DNA of 64,000 bases from UBA6522 sp965204155 (GTDB lineage Bacteria; Pseudomonadota; Gammaproteobacteria; Steroidobacterales; Rariloculaceae), in NCBI GenBank assembly GCA_965204155.1, contig OZ241971.1, positions 2,790,001 through 2,854,000 on the forward strand, in the 5' to 3' direction. The notes under the pieces are model-generated. The model worked only from the letters and a program-made list of their open reading frames with translations. It was not told the DNA's origin and searched no databases. Shown in pieces: positions 55,531-63,917 of this stretch (its first letter is position 1; each line of letters opens with the position of its first letter). The position numbers and the translations under genes are program-made.

Positions 55531-57117
55531 TCATTCGATATCGGCAGGACCGGCCGCAAATGAAGGCGGGACGCTGTGGATCCCCGAGACCGGGGGCGCA
55601 GCAAACTCCACGCCGCGCTCGGTAACGACGCCTTTCTCGTGGAGGCTGCAGTAGTAGAAGTGCCGGCCTTCCCCGAATTCGGGTACCGGTGAATGGACCA
55701 TGTACTCGATGCCCAGTGTCTGGTGCATCGGGATCGTCGCGTCGGAATGCCACCGTGCTCCCATCGGAGAAACCCGCGGCGCGAGGATGCCCTTTCCTAT
55801 AGCGTGCAGGTCCAGGTGGACCTGGGTCCTGGCCGGGTCCAGCGTGGGATCGAACAGATCCCGATCGATGTAGGCGTAGTCTGCGTCTTCCAGCGCTTGA
55901 ATGACGATCTCAAGCGCTTCCTTGCCCGTCTGTCCGGGCTTGATGTTCTCCGCCAGGATTTCCCGAACGCGAACCACGTGATCCCAGCTCCGCCGGTATT
56001 CGGGCGGAGGCTCGGTTTCGCCCTCCCGGAGCAGATAGTATGGAATCTGCCCGATCTGAAACGCATCCCCCAACTGCAGCGGAAAGTCCATCATCTCTTC
56101 TTCGATGTGCCCGGCCTCCCGGGTAACGAACCAGCCGGCGTCCACATCGCTCAACGTCGTTTCGCCGGGAACGATCGGGCCGAGATCCCGTATCTCGCGG
56201 GGCCGCCCCGAGCCGCCGTACACCACGATCTCCGCCATGACGCTGTTGTTGAGATAGTCGAGGATCATGTACTCGGCGGAGACGAGGCGGCTGGCGTACT
56301 CCGGTCCGAGTTCCCTGGACAACTGCAGGTGATCGGCGTAGGAGATCCCATCGGTGAGCGACAGGGTGAACGTCTCCGAACCCTCCGCCAGCGATAATTC
56401 CTCCGCATAGTTCAGTGCGATGCGTTGGGGATCGCGCTCCGCCACGAACTCTCCCAGACCCATGAAGCGATAGCCGATTTCCGTGTCGGGCACACGGTCT
56501 GGATTGGCCTTCACGTAGTCCATGATCTCGTAGTTTTCCTGGTTGACGAAGGGCGACTGGGGCCGGACGATGTCGTAAACGCTCACGTCCTCGACCACGC
56601 CCTCGAAGACCGCGCGCTCGATCCGGTCGCCGCCGCGATCGGTGAAGACCAGCACCGCGGCGTTGGTCCCGAACTCGTAGCGAAGCGGGTCGGCGCTGTC
56701 GATGCTGCTGTAGTTGAGGTCGAGACCCTCCAGTTGCCGTTGCTCGGTCCCGCTCCAGGTCCAGGGCCGGATCACGTGGATCCACATGTCGACGTCGTGA
56801 TCCCGCATGACCTGCGGCAGCACCAGGTCGAATTTCTCGCGGCGGATGTGGTCCAGCATCGCCGCTGTCGCGTACGGGTTATCGGAGTCAAACGCGCTGT
56901 AGTAGGCGTCGCTGATGCCCGGCATCGCTTCGGGATATTGAGCGGAGGCGGATGCGCCGAAGCAGAGCAGGAGCGCGGTGAGCGAAATTGGGCGCCTGGT
57001 GGTCAGCGCAAAACAACCGGCGAGCGGGGCCAAACACATGGCGAGCGGGGCCGATCGTCTTGCGCGCGGGCTCAAACGCTCGCCAGGCGAGAACCCAATT
57101 GTCGCACGGGTTGACAT
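55531..57117 (-). CDS. secreted M24-like protein lacking the two metal Asp (paralogue 4 in its row)
   Basis: 528 aa from the ATG at 57117, directly behind the previous stop. The signal peptide is late (TALLLCFGASASA-Q, about residue 60); ATG 57039 would shorten it. The family core is DHDVDMWIHVIRPW, VFTDRGGDRIERAVFEG and AERDPQRIALN. In the pita-bread domain the His (LDLHAIG), first Glu (GIEYMV) and second Glu (ERGVEF) remain with 33-residue spacings. The VDWG...TD ligand strand is reduced to FQIGQIPYYLLREGE. It is last of four adjacent paralogues; metallopeptidase activity is doubtful. Confidence 0.85.
   Translation of the reverse strand: MSTRATIGFSPGERLSPRARRSAPLAMCLAPLAGCFALTTRRPISLTALLLCFGASASAQYPEAMPGISDAYYSAFDSDNPYATAAMLDHIRREKFDLVLPQVMRDHDVDMWIHVIRPWTWSGTEQRQLEGLDLNYSSIDSADPLRYEFGTNAAVLVFTDRGGDRIERAVFEGVVEDVSVYDIVRPQSPFVNQENYEIMDYVKANPDRVPDTEIGYRFMGLGEFVAERDPQRIALNYAEELSLAEGSETFTLSLTDGISYADHLQLSRELGPEYASRLVSAEYMILDYLNNSVMAEIVVYGGSGRPREIRDLGPIVPGETTLSDVDAGWFVTREAGHIEEEMMDFPLQLGDAFQIGQIPYYLLREGETEPPPEYRRSWDHVVRVREILAENIKPGQTGKEALEIVIQALEDADYAYIDRDLFDPTLDPARTQVHLDLHAIGKGILAPRVSPMGARWHSDATIPMHQTLGIEYMVHSPVPEFGEGRHFYYCSLHEKGVVTERGVEFAAPPVSGIHSVPPSFAAGPADIE
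57019..57052. repeat. two 13-bp direct repeats inside an M24-like gene
   Basis: GGCGAGCGGGGCC occurs at 57019-57031 and 57040-57052, a 21-bp period that duplicates APLA-x-C in the N-terminal region of the protein. It looks like a small in-frame duplication near the signal peptide and may explain the unusual length of that N-terminus. Confidence 0.6.
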
Positions 57118-58338
57118 CTACCGAATCGCCCTGATTTGTTGCGGCAGCGGCGCCGGGAATTCCACCCCCCGCTCGGTGACCGTCGCACCGTCATGCATGG
57201 CGAGATAAAGGTGCTCGCCCTCACCCCAGGCCGGAACGGGCATGTGGATCGCGTAGGAGAGCGCAAAGGTGTGGTACAGCGGTATCGTCAGCACCCGCCC
57301 CCAGCCGGTTGCCGAAATTCGCGGCGCGTGCTCTTCGGATACGAAGCGCCCCTGGGCGTGGAAGTCGATATAGACCTGGGTCGCGTCGGAATCGGCCGTC
57401 GCGTCGTAGCTGTTTTCCTGGATATGCAGGTAACCGGCTTCCTCGATTCTCGCAACAACGGCGTCGAGGTTTTCCTCGCCGCTCAGCCCCGCCGCAATGT
57501 TGCGCCGGAAGATGTCCCGAAGCTCCATCGCCTGGTCCCAGAGCCTGAGTATCTCCGGCGGCAGTTCCGTCTCGCCGTCCCGGAGCACGTAACCGTAGAA
57601 GCCATTGTGCTGAGTGAAATCCATCATCTCGGCGCCGTGGAAGATCCCCACCAGGTCTCCGTGCTGGATGACGTAGTCGCTGTTGTGCTCTTCGTTGCCG
57701 TCCCGGTCGCGCACGTAGACATCTCCGGAAAGATCGCTGAGAGTCGTTTCGCCCGGCACGATCCTGGCGAACTGGTCCTCGATGATCGCGGTGTTTTCCA
57801 TGAGCAGCCGCCCGTAAAGGGCAATCTCGGCCATTGCGCGGCCCGCCAGGAAATCGGCGATGAGGCGGTCCGCCGTTACGATTCGATTACCCAGATCCTC
57901 ATCGAAGGCCTCGGCAATGAGGGCAAGTTGGGGATTTGTGATCGTGTGGAGTTCGGCCATGTCGGAGAAGTTCAGGGCGATTCGGACGGGATCGCGTTCC
58001 GCGACGAAGGCCGCGATCTCATCCACCCCGGCCATCGTGTCGAACAATTCCTGATCGCGGCGGCCACCAAAGGCCGCACGTTCGATACGTCCTTCGCCCG
58101 GATCGGTGAAGATGACAAAGCCGGGCTCCGCCCCGAATTCGAAGCCCAGGGGATCGTCCGGCCCCATCGCGTGAATCCACATATCGACTTCCCGGTCCCG
58201 CATGACATAGGGCAGGACCGAGGTCAGCTTTTCGCTCCGGATCAGCCGCATCAGGTCTGGCGCCGCATCCGGCGCACGGTACTGCGCGGCAAGACAGCCG
58301 GAGAAAATCGCAAGGCCAAGGGCCACGAAAAACTTCAT
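57118..58338 (-). CDS. secreted M24-like protein, shortest paralogue, two Asp and one Glu ligand lost
   Basis: 406 aa; the ATG overlaps the stop of the previous gene (ATGA). The signal peptide is MKFFVALGLAIFSGCLA. Family motifs are REVDMWIHAMGP, VIFTDPGEGRIERA and AERDPVRIALN. The ligand strand reads GIFHGAEMMDFTQHNGFYGYVLRDGE, so both Asp are gone. The first Glu is Ser (FALSYAIHM); the His (IDFHAQG) and last Glu (ERGVEFP) remain. It is the most altered of the five M24-like proteins here and probably not a metallopeptidase. It lies in a translationally coupled row with the flanking paralogues. Confidence 0.85.
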   Translation of the reverse strand: MKFFVALGLAIFSGCLAAQYRAPDAAPDLMRLIRSEKLTSVLPYVMRDREVDMWIHAMGPDDPLGFEFGAEPGFVIFTDPGEGRIERAAFGGRRDQELFDTMAGVDEIAAFVAERDPVRIALNFSDMAELHTITNPQLALIAEAFDEDLGNRIVTADRLIADFLAGRAMAEIALYGRLLMENTAIIEDQFARIVPGETTLSDLSGDVYVRDRDGNEEHNSDYVIQHGDLVGIFHGAEMMDFTQHNGFYGYVLRDGETELPPEILRLWDQAMELRDIFRRNIAAGLSGEENLDAVVARIEEAGYLHIQENSYDATADSDATQVYIDFHAQGRFVSEEHAPRISATGWGRVLTIPLYHTFALSYAIHMPVPAWGEGEHLYLAMHDGATVTERGVEFPAPLPQQIRAIR

Positions 58339-59783
58339 TGGATCACCTGAATTTCATTGGATCGGTCGGGATAGGGAACCTCCATGCCGCGGCCCGTAAG
58401 CACGCCGCCGTCATGGAAGAACCCGTAAATGTACTGCCCGGTGAAGTTGTTTCCCCGGCTCCATTCCGGCACCGGGACATAGAACATGTATTCGACGGCG
58501 AACGTGTGGAAGAGAGGCATAACGATGTTCCAGTGCCATTTCGGGCCCATGGGAGAAATCCTCGGCGCGAGAATCCCCTTGCCTTCGGCGTGCATGTCGA
58601 GGTGCACCTGGGTCTTGTGCGGTTCGTCGACATACTTGTTGTGTTCCTGGTAGTCGGTATAGATGAAGCCGGCTTCTTCCAGTGCCCCGGCCACGAGCGC
58701 CAGCGCCTCCCCGCCGGTCTGACCGACCTTGATGTGTTCCCGCAGAATCTCCTTGATCCTGCGGTTTTCCTCGTTGTAGCGCCGCATGTGCGCGGGCAGC
58801 CCGGTTTCGCCGTTTTGCAGCACGTAGGCCATGTATGGTCTGTCATTCACGAGATCGCCGCGCTGGATGACATGGCTTCCGTCACGCCACCAGTTGCCGT
58901 CCTTGTCGATCGCGTCCGACGCACCGATTTCGTCCAGCGTGGTGACGCCCGGCACGACGGCAGCGAAGTCGGGTCCGCTGCCGCGCAGCGCACCGGATGT
59001 CGCATAGAGAACCACTTCGCTCACGACCCTTCTTGACAGGTAGTCCAGGATCACCGACTCGGCGGTGACCATCCGGCTTGCGTAATGTTCGCCAAGCGCT
59101 TCTGAAAGCTGGACGTGGTCGGTGTACGAAATACCGTCCGTCATCGCCATGGTGAACGTCTCCGAGCCCTCCGGCAGCGACAGCGTCTCGCCGTAGTTCA
59201 CCGCGACTCGCACGGGATCCCGTTCGGCCACAAACTCGCCGAGACCCGCGAATCTCAGGTCCAGCTCCGACTCGAGAACAAAGTCGGGCTGCTCCAGAAA
59301 GAGATCCATGAACTCGTAGTTTTCCTGGCTGATGAAAGGGTTCTCGCCGAGGACAAGATCGTAGACCGACGGATCGTCGACCTCGCCTTCGAAGACCACG
59401 CGCTCGATCCGCTCGTCGCCGGTGTCGGTGAACACAATCACGGCCGACTTGGTACCGAACTCGTATCGCATCGGGTCCGTTCCGCCCCAGGACCACGGGC
59501 GAATGATGTGAATCCACATGTCGACACCATGGTCACGCATCACGCGGGGCAGGATCAGGTCGAAGCGCTCCCGCCGCACATGTTTCAGCATCTCCTCGGT
59601 GGCGTAAGGGTTGTAGTCGTCGAAGTTGCCGTAGTTGGCGTCGCTGATGCCGTGCATGACATCCGTGTAGCGTTCCTGAGCGAGCGCGGACGGCTGATGG
59701 GCAAGAAGCACGACGAACGAGGTCGCAGCAAGGGCGTGCCAGGCGACTCTCGGCAGTCCAGTTCCGTTCCGTTCGATTTTCAT
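58335..59783 (-). CDS. secreted M24-like protein lacking the two metal Asp
   Basis: 482 aa with a signal peptide (FVVLLAHQPSALA-Q). It is closest to the protein at 55531-57117: both share HGISDANY/PGISDAYY, NPYAT and SETFT.A.TDGISY. Motifs HGVDMWIHIIRPW, VFTDTGDERIERVVFEG and AERDPVRVAVN are present. The His (LDMHAEGKG), first Glu (AVEYMF) and second Glu (GRGMEVP) persist, while the double-Asp strand is replaced by GDLVNDRPYMAYVLQNGE. It starts 93 bp after the intact paralogue and overlaps the next gene by four bases. Confidence 0.86.
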   Translation of the reverse strand: MKIERNGTGLPRVAWHALAATSFVVLLAHQPSALAQERYTDVMHGISDANYGNFDDYNPYATEEMLKHVRRERFDLILPRVMRDHGVDMWIHIIRPWSWGGTDPMRYEFGTKSAVIVFTDTGDERIERVVFEGEVDDPSVYDLVLGENPFISQENYEFMDLFLEQPDFVLESELDLRFAGLGEFVAERDPVRVAVNYGETLSLPEGSETFTMAMTDGISYTDHVQLSEALGEHYASRMVTAESVILDYLSRRVVSEVVLYATSGALRGSGPDFAAVVPGVTTLDEIGASDAIDKDGNWWRDGSHVIQRGDLVNDRPYMAYVLQNGETGLPAHMRRYNEENRRIKEILREHIKVGQTGGEALALVAGALEEAGFIYTDYQEHNKYVDEPHKTQVHLDMHAEGKGILAPRISPMGPKWHWNIVMPLFHTFAVEYMFYVPVPEWSRGNNFTGQYIYGFFHDGGVLTGRGMEVPYPDRSNEIQVIQ

Positions 59784-59876
59784 TTGTCAGGTTGCGCCTC
59801 GCTCAAGTTCCGTGTATCCACCGCACTCCGCGTCACTCTCGTTGGTTTCGCCCGCGACCTGCGCATCCGGCGTATG

Positions 59877-61274
59877 CTAGCGGATCACCAGTATTCGGTC
59901 CTGGGGCGGGTGGAGCCACTCTATGCCTCGTTCCGTGACCATCACGTTTTCTTCGATGGAAATATGAATCTTGTAGTCCGGATCATCGTCCGAGGGCGAA
60001 AAGATCCGGTACTCGAATGACAGGAAGGCGTTGGGCCTGACCTCGTATGCGGTCAGCCCCGGCCACAGCTCGAACAGGCCAGCCGTCACGTCGTGGGCGA
60101 GATTGCCCATGCCGTGCATGCCGATGTTGACCTCGATACCGGGCACGTCGCTGGCCTGCTCCAGTTCCGTGTAGACAAAGCCGGCGTCCCCGACAAGCTG
60201 CTTGAGTTCGTCCAGTTGTTCACGGCCGGTCCTGCCGGACCGAACGTGGCCGCGGATGATCTCCCGAACCGCCATGGCCGCATCCCAGGCCCTGAGCACA
60301 TCCGCCGGAGGGGCCGTCTCCCCTTCCGCGAGGACGTAGGCCGTGCGCTTGAGGTCCGTGGCGAAGTTGTTCCGCTTCAGGCCCCAGTCCACATAGATCT
60401 GGTCACCGCGCTGAATGACCCGCTCAAGGCCCTGGTCGGAGAGGCCCTGGTACCCGGATGACTCCGGCTCCACGAACCTGAGGCCCGGGAACCAGGTCCG
60501 CCGCAGGCCCAGGGACTCGCGGTATTCCTCCAGCCAGCGGGCCACGTCGTTGTATGTCGAACGGCCGGGGACGATCACTTCGTTGGACAGCGCCCGCTCC
60601 AGTCCCCGGCGCGTGATATCGCCGATCTTCGACATCTCGACGATTTCGCTCGCCACATGCTCACCGTGATAGTCGGTCAGGAGATCCAGCGAGGGCACGA
60701 AACGCTCCACGTAGGTCTCACCGAGTTCCCTCGCCAGGAAGTTGTAATCCTTGTGCGACAGGCCGTCCGCCACGTGGACGCCCTCTCCCTGGATGTGCTC
60801 CGGAACGATGTTCAGCGCGATGCGCTGCGGATCGCGCTCGAACACGATCGATTGCAACTGGCTCAGTTCCTCCCTGTCCGGTCCCTCCATGATGGGCGGA
60901 AGTGGGTCGTAGGCGCCGCAGAGCGCACTGAGGTCGGACGATCCGGGGCCGCCGAGGGTGTAGCGTTCCACACGGCCCTCACCGCTGTCGTAGAAGACGT
61001 AGATGCCCTGCCCATAGGCGCTCTCGATGCCGAAATCCAGCATCAGGGGCTCGGTCCCCCGACCGTGGTCGATGACGATCCACATGTCCACGCCGTTGCG
61101 GCGCATGGCCGTGGGCAGCACCAAGTCGAACTTGTCTCTTCGGATGATGCAGGACATCTCCCACTGGGCCTGGAAGGTTTCCATTGCCGCCTGCGCCTGC
61201 ACTTCCATGTGGGGAAATATCAGCAGCGCCAGCGCGAGTGGAAGGACTCCCGGAATGACAGTTCGAGTGTGCAT
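59877..61274 (-). CDS. secreted M24-family metallopeptidase with complete metal ligands
   Basis: 465 aa with a signal peptide (LPLALALLIFPHMEVQA). All five pita-bread ligands can be assigned: Asp296 (YVDWG), Asp307 (ATDLKRT), His387 (GMHGMG), Glu421 (SFEYRI) and Glu452 (ERGIEW). The spacings 11-80-34-31 parallel methionine aminopeptidase (11-63-33-31). It is thus the likely active aminopeptidase-P/prolidase-like member of the group, acting outside the cytoplasm on peptides. It is first in the row of four M24-like genes, behind a terminator that follows the TonB receptor gene. Confidence 0.9.
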   Translation of the reverse strand: MHTRTVIPGVLPLALALLIFPHMEVQAQAAMETFQAQWEMSCIIRRDKFDLVLPTAMRRNGVDMWIVIDHGRGTEPLMLDFGIESAYGQGIYVFYDSGEGRVERYTLGGPGSSDLSALCGAYDPLPPIMEGPDREELSQLQSIVFERDPQRIALNIVPEHIQGEGVHVADGLSHKDYNFLARELGETYVERFVPSLDLLTDYHGEHVASEIVEMSKIGDITRRGLERALSNEVIVPGRSTYNDVARWLEEYRESLGLRRTWFPGLRFVEPESSGYQGLSDQGLERVIQRGDQIYVDWGLKRNNFATDLKRTAYVLAEGETAPPADVLRAWDAAMAVREIIRGHVRSGRTGREQLDELKQLVGDAGFVYTELEQASDVPGIEVNIGMHGMGNLAHDVTAGLFELWPGLTAYEVRPNAFLSFEYRIFSPSDDDPDYKIHISIEENVMVTERGIEWLHPPQDRILVIR

Positions 61275-61366
61275 GATTCAACCCCTGGTCCCGAGAATGA
61301 CCGGTCGAGTCAACAGGGTCGCGCCGGATAGTGCGACACCGCTATTCCCCAAAGGCTGCAATCCGG

Positions 61367-61405
61367 CAGAAAACAGGGTCGCCGTGTCCGTGCGCGACGA
61401 CCCTG
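61367..61405 (-). terminator. rho-independent terminator after the TonB receptor gene
   Basis: On the minus strand an 8-bp stem (CAGGGTCG / CGACCCTG, arms 61405-61398 and 61381-61374, 16-nt loop) is followed by TTTTCTG. It begins 9 nt after the receptor stop codon. It should separate most receptor transcription from the M24-like genes downstream. Confidence 0.7.
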
Positions 61406-61414
61406 CCATCTTCG

Positions 61415-63772
61415 TTACATCCTTGTCCGGAAATTTACACCGATCGTTCGCGGCCGAAGCACGAAGGTCTCGAGACGTCCGGTCCAGTCTTCGAACTGGT
61501 ACGAATGGCCCTCCGTATTGAACGCGTTATTGACGTACACGCCGATTTCCCATTGGTCGTTGGTGACGCCCCCGCGGAGATGCGCCAGAGAATACTCGCC
61601 GGTCGAGGGCCTGGGAATATTCGGGTCACCGACGAAATTGGCGACGATTTCCCCGGTATACGAGATCTCTCCGCGAACGAACCCGTTCCAGCCTGCGTTG
61701 ACCGGGAAGTCGAACATGGCGTACCCATGCATGGTCAAGTCCGGGTGAGCAGGCAAACGATCGCCGGCCGTGGCGTTCAGGGTAGGCTGTGTGTCGTCCA
61801 GCACAAAGTCCAGATAGGACCCGGAAAAGCCCACTTCTACCTGATCGGTTGCCCGGAAGGCCAGGTCGAACTCGAGCCCGTTGCCGGTGGCGGACGCGAT
61901 GTTCTGGAAGAACTGAGACCAACCGCAGTTCTCGCCGACGACGATGATGCCGACCTGGATGTCGGTCCAGACATTCCTGTAGACCCCTGCATTGAGGGCC
62001 AGGCGACCGTCACTGGACTGCATCTTGGCCCCGGCTTCATAGGCCCACATGCTGTCGGAGCCCACGGGACCGGGCAGGCTGCCGAGCTGGTCAAGGGCCA
62101 ACTGGGTACAACCCGGTTCGAGGTGAACGGCCTGCCCTCCGGACGCCAGGCGAAATCCTTCCGCAGCCCTGGCGTAGAGAGTGACGTTGTCGTTGACCAG
62201 CAGGGAGAGGTTGCCCATGAAGTTGTTGTGTACCTCCGCATACTCGGGTTCTTCACCGCTGAAATTGAATGCGGTCCCTTCGCCTTCCGCAACCTGGGCC
62301 GTGATCCCGTACCCCTTTGTGTCGTCGGTTCTTCGATAACCGATCGTTCCCGTCAACCGATCGGTGAACTGGTAGTTCAACTCACCGTAAAGCGCCATTT
62401 CGCCCTCGTCGATAATCTCGATTTCGCGATAGACGCACTCCGGATAGGTGCCTTCGGAAACGTCGCCCTGGTCGCCGAACGGATCCATGTGATTCGGCCC
62501 GAACGGCAGAAGCGCTCCCTGCCCCGGCTCGGCCGCGGCGAACCGGTCGCCGCCATTGTCGTAGTTGACGTCCAACGAGGCGGTTCCGTCATCGTCTATC
62601 GCGTAGCAGTCCTTGAACTCCTCCCAGTTCGTCCGGTCCGCGTAGTACAACCCGACAATCCAGTCGAAACGGCCGAACGCGTCGGGAGCGGAAACCAGCC
62701 GAATCTCTTCGGTGAACGAACTGTCATCGCGGCCGCCATAGACGACGAGGCGCAGCGGATCCCACTCGGAAATTCCCCACTCACTGAGCAGCCAGGTCCT
62801 GTCCTGCTGGTAAACGGAAAAGATATCCAGTTGCGAGGTGACGGAACTCAGGGTTGCCCAATCGAGATCGACGTTGGCGGTCAGGGAGACCACCTCCGAT
62901 TTGGCAGACAGTTCCTCGTGCGCCATATTTGTCTGCTCGCGGTCTTTCCAGCGCTGGGTGGTGGCCCGCGCCTGTCCGTCCTGGATCAGGTCGTCCTTCA
63001 TGTACATGGCCGTCAGCGAGAAATTTTCAGTCGGGGTCCACATGAGAGACACCCGCCCGCCACTCTGGTCCCACGCCGACTGGTTGTCGAATCCGAATAT
63101 CGGGTTGCTGTAGATTCCGGCATTCTCAGCGGAGAAGCCGACTACCCGCAGTGCCAGGGTGTCTTCGGCAAGCGGAATATTGACCATCGCGTCAATCCCG
63201 TGCGAGGAGCCGGCATCGCTAGTCTGACTCAGGTCGACGGCGACATTGGTCTCAAACTCGCTGGCGTTCGGCTTGTTGGTGATGTAACGGACGGAGCCTG
63301 CAATGGATCCGCCGCCATAGAGGGTGCCCTGGGGGCCTCTGAGTACCTCGACGCGCTCCATGTCGAAGATACGGGGGTCGAGGTTGGAGAAGTTGCCGGA
63401 TACCAGGGTTTCGTCCACATAGACACCGGTTGCCGCCTTTTCCTCGGGGCTGGTTTCGACGGCGACGCCACGGATGATCATGTGCTTCTGATACCCGCCG
63501 CCATCGATCAGGCTGAGGGAGGGAATGGAGCGGAAGTAGTTCTCCATGTTGGTGATGCCCAATTGCTCGATCTGGTCCTGGCCAACGGCGGAGATCGCCA
63601 TTGGAACGTCCTGCAGGGACATCTCCCGCCTCGTTGCTGTGACGATGACTTCCTCGAGCATTCCGTCGGCTTCGCTGTCCTGTGCCCATGCCGGCTGCGA
63701 AGCGCCCGAAAAAGCTACGATCGCCAGGGAAAGTGCTGAAAGAGTTGGTATCAATTCTCGAGTCCCGGCCAT
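61415..63772 (-). CDS. TonB-dependent receptor
   Basis: 785 aa from ATG 63772 with GGAGGAG upstream. Signal peptide cleavage is near residue 30 (PAWA-Q), with a TonB box EEVIVTATRR at 40-49 and the plug motif RVEVLRGPQGTLYGGG. The barrel ends VNFRTRM. It belongs to the same branch as the tandem receptors at the left end (IRG, RYITNKPNASEFETNVA). It lies between an SSS symporter gene (right edge) and four M24-like genes, like the left-end grouping of receptor, M24-like and SSS genes. Ligand unknown. Confidence 0.94.
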   Translation of the reverse strand: MAGTRELIPTLSALSLAIVAFSGASQPAWAQDSEADGMLEEVIVTATRREMSLQDVPMAISAVGQDQIEQLGITNMENYFRSIPSLSLIDGGGYQKHMIIRGVAVETSPEEKAATGVYVDETLVSGNFSNLDPRIFDMERVEVLRGPQGTLYGGGSIAGSVRYITNKPNASEFETNVAVDLSQTSDAGSSHGIDAMVNIPLAEDTLALRVVGFSAENAGIYSNPIFGFDNQSAWDQSGGRVSLMWTPTENFSLTAMYMKDDLIQDGQARATTQRWKDREQTNMAHEELSAKSEVVSLTANVDLDWATLSSVTSQLDIFSVYQQDRTWLLSEWGISEWDPLRLVVYGGRDDSSFTEEIRLVSAPDAFGRFDWIVGLYYADRTNWEEFKDCYAIDDDGTASLDVNYDNGGDRFAAAEPGQGALLPFGPNHMDPFGDQGDVSEGTYPECVYREIEIIDEGEMALYGELNYQFTDRLTGTIGYRRTDDTKGYGITAQVAEGEGTAFNFSGEEPEYAEVHNNFMGNLSLLVNDNVTLYARAAEGFRLASGGQAVHLEPGCTQLALDQLGSLPGPVGSDSMWAYEAGAKMQSSDGRLALNAGVYRNVWTDIQVGIIVVGENCGWSQFFQNIASATGNGLEFDLAFRATDQVEVGFSGSYLDFVLDDTQPTLNATAGDRLPAHPDLTMHGYAMFDFPVNAGWNGFVRGEISYTGEIVANFVGDPNIPRPSTGEYSLAHLRGGVTNDQWEIGVYVNNAFNTEGHSYQFEDWTGRLETFVLRPRTIGVNFRTRM

Positions 63773-63850
63773 TGTTCTCCTCCGTACAAATTTGGGAAGG
63801 GCGTGTGTCACATCGGCTTGTTGCGAGTTTCCAACTGCCCGCCGGCAATT

Positions 63851-63863
63851 GTATATTTTATTC
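63851..63863. promoter_or_regulatory. candidate operator GTATA-TTT-TATTC upstream of the TonB receptor
   Basis: The surrounding AATTGTATATTTTATTCT is identical to the sequence at 10911-10928. On the minus strand it contains TATACA as a likely -10, about 79 bp before the receptor ATG, with a TTTACC 15 bp upstream as a weak -35. Confidence 0.5.
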
Positions 63864-63917
63864 TTTGTACGGTAAACAGCCGACGCAGCGTTCGGCCCGA
63901 GCCGGACTCTGTTGCAA

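Noticed and set aside
61331..63739. 802-codon open frame opposite the right-hand TonB receptor
   Set aside because: Shadow of the real receptor gene: composition is dominated by reverse-complement codons and no domain, signal or start context is seen.
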